From an uncultured Prevotellaceae bacterium (GTDB lineage Bacteria > Bacteroidota > Bacteroidia > Bacteroidales > Bacteroidaceae), in contig CALEPV010000097.1 of assembly GCA_937910905.1 (NCBI GenBank), forward strand, positions 1 through 64,000: a stretch of 64,000 nucleotides of DNA, given 5' to 3'. A program made the translations under genes and the position numbers. Positions 59,356 through 64,000 of the stretch are shown in pieces. The notes beneath the pieces were generated by a model, which was not told where the DNA came from, ran no database searches, and was given only the letters and a program-made list of their open reading frames with translations. How positions within the stretch are numbered: the first letter of the stretch is position 1; each line of letters begins with the position of its first letter.

Positions 59356-60483
59356 ATGGCTGGCATTTACGTCCATATCCCCTTCTGCCGTTCGCGCTGC
59401 ATCTACTGCGACTTCTATTCGACTACCTTCGAGCAGCACATCGGCAGCTACCTAGCGGCACTGCACCAAGAACTGCAGCAGCGGTGCAGCGAGCTGCCTC
59501 GCGCACGCGTACATTCTATTTATATTGGTGGCGGAACGCCGTCGCTGCTCTCGGCCAGCCAGCTGCAGTCGCTGCTTACTGACATCCGTCGCCTCTACGA
59601 TGTGGCCGCCGATGCCGAGGTGACGGTGGAGATGAACCCCGACGATGTGCACACGCTGCTGTCCCGCGGGGTGGGGGAGGGCTTGGCCGTGAACCGCGTG
59701 TCGCTGGGCGTGCAGACCTTCGATGACCAGCTGCTGCACTTCCTGCGCCGCCGCCATGATGCCGCTACAGCTGTCGATGCAGTGAAAAGCCTGCAGGCAG
59801 CCGGCATCGGCAACATAAGTATTGACCTGATATACGGCTTGCCGGGACAGACGATGCAGACGTGGGAACATGACCTCGAAGTGGCGCTGTCGCTGAACGT
59901 GCAGCATCTCTCGGCCTACGCACTCAGCTACGAGACGGGCACTGCCCTGCACCGGATGCTGCAGAGCGGACAGGTGCGCGAGGCCGACGATGAGCTCAGC
60001 GTGCAGATGTACCAGCGGCTGTGCCAGCGCACCGAGGCAGCCGGCTTCGAGCACTACGAGATTTCCAACTTCGCATGTCCGGGCTTTCATTCCCGCCACA
60101 ACAGCCACTACTGGACGGGCGAACCCTATCTGGGCTTCGGCCCTGGAGCCCACAGCTACGACGGCCACCGCACGCGCCGAGCCAACACGCCTGACCTGCT
60201 GCAGTACCTGCGCGAGCCTACCTGCACAGAGGAGCATCTGACCGACGGCGACCTCTACGACGAAGCCGTGATGTGTGGCCTCCGCACCCGTCAGGGCGTT
60301 GATACCATAGCCATCCGCACCCGCTTCGGTGAGTCGCGGCTGCACTACCTGCTGCAAGCCGCCGCCCCCCACATCGCTGCCCATCGCCTAGCGTGGTCGG
60401 CCAACCGCACCCACCTGCACCTCACCCCCTCGTCCCTGATGGTGTCGGACGATGTGATGAGCGACCTGATGGCAGCTGAGTGA
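59356..60483 (+). CDS. hemW: HemW-like radical SAM protein
   Basis: 375 residues from ATG 59356: AGIYVHIPFCRSRCIYCDFY contains the CxxxCxxC motif that holds the 4Fe-4S cluster. IYIGGGTPSLLS, VEMNPDD, VNRVSLGVQTF and DLIYGLPGQT are the SAM-binding segments shared by HemN/HemW. The C-terminal HemN_C domain covers about 290-375. HemW proteins bind heme and are thought to deliver it; many are annotated as oxygen-independent coproporphyrinogen III oxidases, but the short form without the HemN N-terminal extension fits HemW. The gene converges with nudC with a single base between the stop codons. Confidence 0.9.
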   Translation: MAGIYVHIPFCRSRCIYCDFYSTTFEQHIGSYLAALHQELQQRCSELPRARVHSIYIGGGTPSLLSASQLQSLLTDIRRLYDVAADAEVTVEMNPDDVHTLLSRGVGEGLAVNRVSLGVQTFDDQLLHFLRRRHDAATAVDAVKSLQAAGIGNISIDLIYGLPGQTMQTWEHDLEVALSLNVQHLSAYALSYETGTALHRMLQSGQVREADDELSVQMYQRLCQRTEAAGFEHYEISNFACPGFHSRHNSHYWTGEPYLGFGPGAHSYDGHRTRRANTPDLLQYLREPTCTEEHLTDGDLYDEAVMCGLRTRQGVDTIAIRTRFGESRLHYLLQAAAPHIAAHRLAWSANRTHLHLTPSSLMVSDDVMSDLMAAE

Positions 60484-60484
60484 T

Positions 60485-61360
60485 TTACTGTTGCTCTAAC
60501 CAGTCATCGATGAGGCGGCGCGCCAGCGATACGCGGCCGGGGATGTGGGGCAGCTTGTCGCGTGTGAACCAGCCGCCATTGCTGAGCTCGGAGCGTTGCA
60601 GGCAGAGCTCACCGCTGGCATAGTCGGCCGTGAAGCCCACCATCAGGCCGCAGGGGTAGGGCCAAGGTTGCGATGCAAAGTAGCGGATGTTCTTCACCTC
60701 GATGCCCGTCTCCTCCCGCACCTCGCGCCGCACGCACTCCTCCAGCGTCTCGCCTGTCTCCACGAAGCCTGCCACAAGGCCGTAGTAGTCGCCGCGGAAG
60801 TTGTTGGCGTGAACCAGCAAAACCTTGGAGATTCTCGTCACTCTTACGATTATCGCCGTAGCCAGCTGTGGCCACACTTCCTTGCCGCACTCGCGGCAGC
60901 GCTTGGAAATCTCTGTGTGGAACTGCATCTCGCCTCCACAGCAGCCGCAGTAGCGGGTGTTCTGATTCCAGTAGATCAGCTCGGCAGCCTTGCCTGCAAG
61001 CGTGTAGCTCTCGAAGTCCAGCACATCGAAGCTGGCACGAAGTCCCATCATCTGCAAAGCCCCTTGCGTTTCACCTGCGGCAGATGTGTTGGACGATGTA
61101 CCATGGGATGCGCCCAGTGATGTTATCGGGGATGCACCCTGGGATGTTACAGACGATGTTACGGATGTTACGGGACGGTCGAGCTGCACGACCTTCACCG
61201 TAGCATCCTGCCCGTGCCACTCATGCTGTAGGGTGGTCACGATGTTCCAAGGCTGCAGCGCCACGGGTGGCTCATTGCCTGTAGGCAGAGAGAGGGCACC
61301 GTCAGCACCCTCTCTCCTTAATAGTATGTCCCCTTGGCAGAGGCACGTCCAAATAGTCAT
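60485..61360 (-). CDS. nudC: NADH pyrophosphatase NudC with a Thr/Ser-rich insertion
   Basis: 291 residues from ATG 61360. After the N-terminal domain, a zinc ribbon (Cys138, 141, 155, 158 in CGCC and CREC) precedes the Nudix box GFVETGETLEECVRREVREE (about 198-217). The NudC signature SQPWPYPCGLM follows. The enzyme hydrolyses NAD(H) to NMN(H) and AMP, and related proteins remove NAD caps from RNA. Unusual: residues about 63-97, between the N-terminal domain and the zinc ribbon, are a low-complexity TSxx/ASxx stretch encoded by 12-base repeats. The longer ORF start at 61414 overlaps the toxin remnant and is rejected. Confidence 0.9.
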   Translation of the reverse strand: MTIWTCLCQGDILLRREGADGALSLPTGNEPPVALQPWNIVTTLQHEWHGQDATVKVVQLDRPVTSVTSSVTSQGASPITSLGASHGTSSNTSAAGETQGALQMMGLRASFDVLDFESYTLAGKAAELIYWNQNTRYCGCCGGEMQFHTEISKRCRECGKEVWPQLATAIIVRVTRISKVLLVHANNFRGDYYGLVAGFVETGETLEECVRREVREETGIEVKNIRYFASQPWPYPCGLMVGFTADYASGELCLQRSELSNGGWFTRDKLPHIPGRVSLARRLIDDWLEQQ

Positions 61361-61383
61361 AGTTTCATTTATATGCCTTGCGC

Positions 61384-61703
61384 TTAGAGACTTGAGACCT
61401 CTTCGATGAGCCAATGGATGTATTCATCGGATACGTTCTCAATCTCGTTCTTGTCATATATGGTCAGCAATGCCATATTGGCATCTTCATCTACCAGCAC
61501 AACAAGTGTCAGCACACGAGCACCAGCACTCCTCCCTTTGCCCTTGGAGCCTATGGACATGCGCACCTTGCGTACGCCGGAGCCGAGGTCGGTACCAAGA
61601 AAAGGGTTGGCCATAAGTTCGCTTTGCAGCACGATGAGGTCATCCTTAATAGAACGGTACTTCTTACTAAGGCGTTTGCCTATCGCTTGAACTCATGGTG
61701 CAT
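61384..61703 (-). pseudogene. Broken RelE/ParE-type toxin gene
   Basis: The 3' part encodes SKKYRSIKDDLIVLQSELMA, NPFLGTDLGSGVRKVRMSIG, SKGKGRSAGARVLTLVVLVD and ALLTIYDKNEIENVSDEYI, the typical core and C-terminus of Bacteroidetes RelE/HigB-like toxins. Upstream in the minus strand, ATG 61703 reads MHHEFKR and then meets TAG. The rest (GKRLSKKY...) lies in another frame, so at least a nonsense change and a one-base shift separate the parts. No antitoxin gene is beside it. It is a solitary, probably dead toxin remnant in front of nudC. Confidence 0.7.
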
Positions 61704-61782
61704 CCACAGGTTGTGCTATGCTACGGTGGCCATGCTGATAATGTGAGTTGTTAAACTGGTTGGATGCGTTGTGTGAGACTGG

Positions 61783-63528
61783 TCAGATGCCCAGGTCCTT
61801 GCGGATTGCCTCGACCTTCTTCATGGCATCGGCATTGGCATCAGCGTAGCACTTGGGGCATTGCATCTCTGCCGGAACCTCCATGTAGAACTTAATCTTT
61901 GGCTCTGTGCCGCTGGGACGGACGCTGATCTTGATGCCGTCTTCGGTGAACCATTGCAGCACATTGCTGGTGGCAGGCATGTCGAGCTTGGTGGCGTTGC
62001 CCTCGGCATCGGTGGCGGTGAGAACTTGATAGTCCTTGGTGCAGATGACCTTGGAACCGCCCAGAGTCTTCGGAGCCTTGGCACCGCGGAAGTCAACCAT
62101 CATCTGTTTGATCTCGTCGGCACCGCTCTTGCCCGGACGCACCACGTTGACTGTCTGGTTGAGTGTGAAGCCGTACTCGAGGTAGATGTCCATCAGCAGG
62201 TCGTAGAGGGTCTTGCCGTTGTCCTTGGCCCATGCTGCTATCTCGCAGATGAGGCAGATGCTGGCAGGGCTGTCCTTGTCGCGCACCTTGTCGAACGGCA
62301 GGAAGCCGAAGCTTTCTTCGCCGCCGCCGATGTACTTCTTCACGCCCTCGTTCTCGCGGATGAGGGCTGCTATCCACTTGAAGCCTGTGTAGCAATCCAT
62401 CATCTCCACGCCGTTCTTGTCGGCTATTCGTTTGATGAGCTCTGTCGTCACGATGGTCTTCACCAGGAACTCGTTGCCCTTGAGCTGTCCCAGCTTCTTC
62501 TTGTTGGCGATAATGTACCATGCGAACATCATGCATGTTTGGTTGCCGTTCAGTATCTCCCATTCGCCCTGGCTGTTGCGGCACACGATGGCCAGACGGT
62601 CGGCATCGGGGTCGCTGGCTATCACGAGGTCGGCGTTGAGCTTGGTGCCCAGCTTCATGCCGAGGGTCATAGCTTCCGAGTTCTCGGGGTTCGGGCTTAC
62701 GACGGTTGGGAAGTTGCCGTCTATCACCATCTGCTCGGGTACCACGTGGATGTTTTGGAAACCCCATGAGCGCAGGGCTTCGGGTATGATCACGCGACCA
62801 GTACCGTGCAGCGGGGTGTAGACGATGTTCAGATCCTTTTGGCGGTTGATTACGTCCTGATCCACCATAGCCTCCTTGACGGCTTGCAGGTAGTCCCAAT
62901 CCATCTCGCCGCCGATGATTTGGATGAGGTCCGGGTTACCCGTCCACTTCACGTCCTCCACGCTGACCTTGTTCACCTCGTCGATGATGCCGGTGTCGTG
63001 GGGAGCCAGCACCTGTGCGCCGTCCTCCCAGTAGGCCTTGTAGCCGTTGTACTCCTTGGGGTTGTGGCTGGCTGTGACGTTGACGCCTGCCTGAGCGTGT
63101 AGCTGACGTATGGCGAAGCTAATCTCAGGCGTGGGGCGCAGGCTCTCGAACAGGTACACCTTGATGCCGTTGGCCGAGAAGATGGCTGCAACGGTCTCGG
63201 CGAACTCGCGTCCATGGTTGCGGCAGTCGTGACCCACAACGACGCTCAAGTCGGTGCGGCCCGGGAAAGCCTTGAGTATGTAGTTGGCGAAGCCCTGTGT
63301 GGCAGCACCCACGATGTAGCGGTTCATGCGGTTGGTGCCAGGACCCATGATGCCACGCAGACCGCCGGTGCCGAACTCCAGAGTCTGATAGAATGCGTCG
63401 ACCAGCGCTGTCTTGTCCTCAGCATCAAGCAGAGCTTTGACCTCAGCCTTGGTCTGTTCATCGTAGACGGGCGATGTGAGCCACTGCTGTGCACGCTGCT
63501 CACATTGTGCGATTAGTTCCTTTTCCAT
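61783..63528 (-). CDS. Phosphohexomutase (phosphoglucomutase/phosphomannomutase)
   Basis: 581 residues from ATG 63528. Active-site motif TASHNPKEYNGYKAYW (phosphoserine near 154), metal loop SDPDADRLAIV, sugar-binding GGEESFGFLP and the C-terminal phosphate-binding RPSGTEPKIKFY are all present in order. The length fits the long PgcA-type phospho-sugar mutases, which interconvert hexose 1- and 6-phosphates for glycogen, LPS or capsule precursors. Preference for glucose or mannose cannot be decided here. It has its own promoter. The start at 63570 is rejected since it lies beside the -7 element. Confidence 0.92.
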   Translation of the reverse strand: MEKELIAQCEQRAQQWLTSPVYDEQTKAEVKALLDAEDKTALVDAFYQTLEFGTGGLRGIMGPGTNRMNRYIVGAATQGFANYILKAFPGRTDLSVVVGHDCRNHGREFAETVAAIFSANGIKVYLFESLRPTPEISFAIRQLHAQAGVNVTASHNPKEYNGYKAYWEDGAQVLAPHDTGIIDEVNKVSVEDVKWTGNPDLIQIIGGEMDWDYLQAVKEAMVDQDVINRQKDLNIVYTPLHGTGRVIIPEALRSWGFQNIHVVPEQMVIDGNFPTVVSPNPENSEAMTLGMKLGTKLNADLVIASDPDADRLAIVCRNSQGEWEILNGNQTCMMFAWYIIANKKKLGQLKGNEFLVKTIVTTELIKRIADKNGVEMMDCYTGFKWIAALIRENEGVKKYIGGGEESFGFLPFDKVRDKDSPASICLICEIAAWAKDNGKTLYDLLMDIYLEYGFTLNQTVNVVRPGKSGADEIKQMMVDFRGAKAPKTLGGSKVICTKDYQVLTATDAEGNATKLDMPATSNVLQWFTEDGIKISVRPSGTEPKIKFYMEVPAEMQCPKCYADANADAMKKVEAIRKDLGI

Positions 63529-63567
63529 AGTGTAGATATTTGGTTTGTATGATATATAACGTGTTGG

Positions 63568-63598
63568 CAAATGTACGGCTTTTCCTTCTCTGCTACAA
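63568..63598 (-). promoter_or_regulatory. Promoter of the phosphohexomutase gene
   Basis: Minus-strand TTG (63598-63596), 20 bases, then TACATTTG (63575-63568), 40 bases before the start. Confidence 0.7.
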
Positions 63599-63629
63599 TT
63601 ATTTGGGCATTTTTATATAGCGCGTTAGC

Positions 63630-63653
63630 TTACTTTAGCACTTACTTTAGCAC
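63630..63653. repeat. 12-bp tandem duplication
   Basis: TTACTTTAGCAC occurs twice in a row in the gap between the phosphohexomutase and ApbE genes. Confidence 0.85.
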
Positions 63654-63709
63654 GTCAGGCCGCTTGCAATGCGGCTTTCAAGCCTCTATGTCGCAATGCT
63701 GCACAAAAA

Positions 63710-63744
63710 ACACGCGCGTGTCATTTATTTAACACGCGCGTGTT
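63710..63744. repeat. Pair of CACGCGCGTG palindromes
   Basis: ACACGCGCGTGT (63710-63721) and AACACGCGCGTGTT (63731-63744) are separated by nine bases. They lie downstream of the minus-strand ApbE gene and may be part of its 3' end. Confidence 0.7.
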
Positions 63745-63795
63745 ATTTGAGCTGCACCGTGGTGCAGAGGATGCTGCACCGCGCTGCAGAGAACT

Positions 63796-64000
63796 CTACT
63801 GCCCGCTGTCTGCGATGTTGGTGTACGTACGCATGGTACCCAGCGAGTCGTAGATGAAGTAGACTTGCAGGTCCTGCCGGCTGCCAAGCAGCGACTTGGC
63901 GCGCTCTATGCCCATCACCATGAACGAGGTGGCGAAGGCGTCGGCCTCGGCGCATGTCGGAGCCAGCACGGTGGCCGACAGCAACGAGTGCTGCACGGGT
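63796..64000 (-). CDS. apbE: FAD:protein FMN transferase ApbE (C-terminal part, cut by window edge)
   Basis: Only the last 67 codons are in the window. PVQHSLLSATVLAPTCAEAD and AFATSFMVMGIERAKSLLGS match the C-terminal ApbE core, with the conserved Thr/Asp region (ADAFATSFMVMG) that binds metal and FAD. ApbE attaches FMN covalently to flavoproteins such as the Rnf and Nqr subunits. The 5' end continues beyond 64000 on the minus strand. Confidence 0.85.
   Translation of the reverse strand, partial: PVQHSLLSATVLAPTCAEADAFATSFMVMGIERAKSLLGSRQDLQVYFIYDSLGTMRTYTNIADSGQ

Overview
The window looks like a chromosomal segment from a Bacteroidales bacterium, most likely Prevotella/Segatella-like. Supporting evidence: a SusC/SusD pair with lipoprotein glycan-binding proteins, a one-polypeptide hybrid two-component regulator, type V (FimA/Mfa) pilus genes, secreted proteins with type IX secretion-like C-terminal tails, a GTPase-motif-deficient EF-G paralog, and promoters of the Bacteroidetes type (TTTG, 19-20 bases, TAnnTTTG). 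No rRNA, tRNA, CRISPR array or integrase was seen. The species cannot be fixed from sequence alone.

Layout. (1) 167-13478, all minus: a polysaccharide utilization locus read as AAA-ATPase/PD-DExK protein, hybrid two-component sensor, SusC, SusD and two surface lipoproteins. (2) 13479-14553: a gene-free kilobase packed with several families of palindromic repeats. (3) 14554-16862, minus: a secreted 168-residue protein, a 59-residue protein found by reading the minus strand, and a 516-residue surface protein. (4) 17202-19748, minus: a GH115 alpha-glucuronidase. (5) 19946-46869, plus: a very long operon-like run. It starts at a near-consensus promoter and encodes a DUF3575/OmpA-like protein, two paralogous fimbrillins, a REP-associated tyrosine transposase (RAYT) ORF fused in frame to an Mfa2-like pilus anchor, two further pilus-type lipoproteins, and two giant VYGGGN-repeat surface proteins (3469 and 1816 residues). 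(6) 47070-54829, plus: L-arabinose isomerase, a 1263-residue surface protein with a second 59-residue protein, and a FGGY kinase that is probably L-ribulokinase. (7) 54992-64000: mostly housekeeping genes (YidE/AspT-like transporter, EF-G2, HemW, NudC, phosphohexomutase, start of ApbE) plus a broken RelE-type toxin.

Working together: the SusCD locus, GH115, arabinose isomerase and FGGY kinase fit use of a plant hemicellulose such as glucuronoarabinoxylan, but they are separate transcription units, so the shared substrate is inference. The pilus operon appears to build a type V pilus or surface fibre with giant, probably beta-helical, adhesins.

The most unusual signal is a 19-21-base hairpin family with a 7-8 bp stem closing on GGG/CCC and a 5-base loop. 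It recurs inside the RAYT gene and, in frame, inside neighbouring pilus-operon genes. It is associated with amplified in-frame peptide repeats and with the fusion that removed a clear start codon from the Mfa2-like gene. A second theme is heptanucleotide tandem repeats filling intra-operon junctions, where they supply TTG start codons or encode part of a signal peptide.
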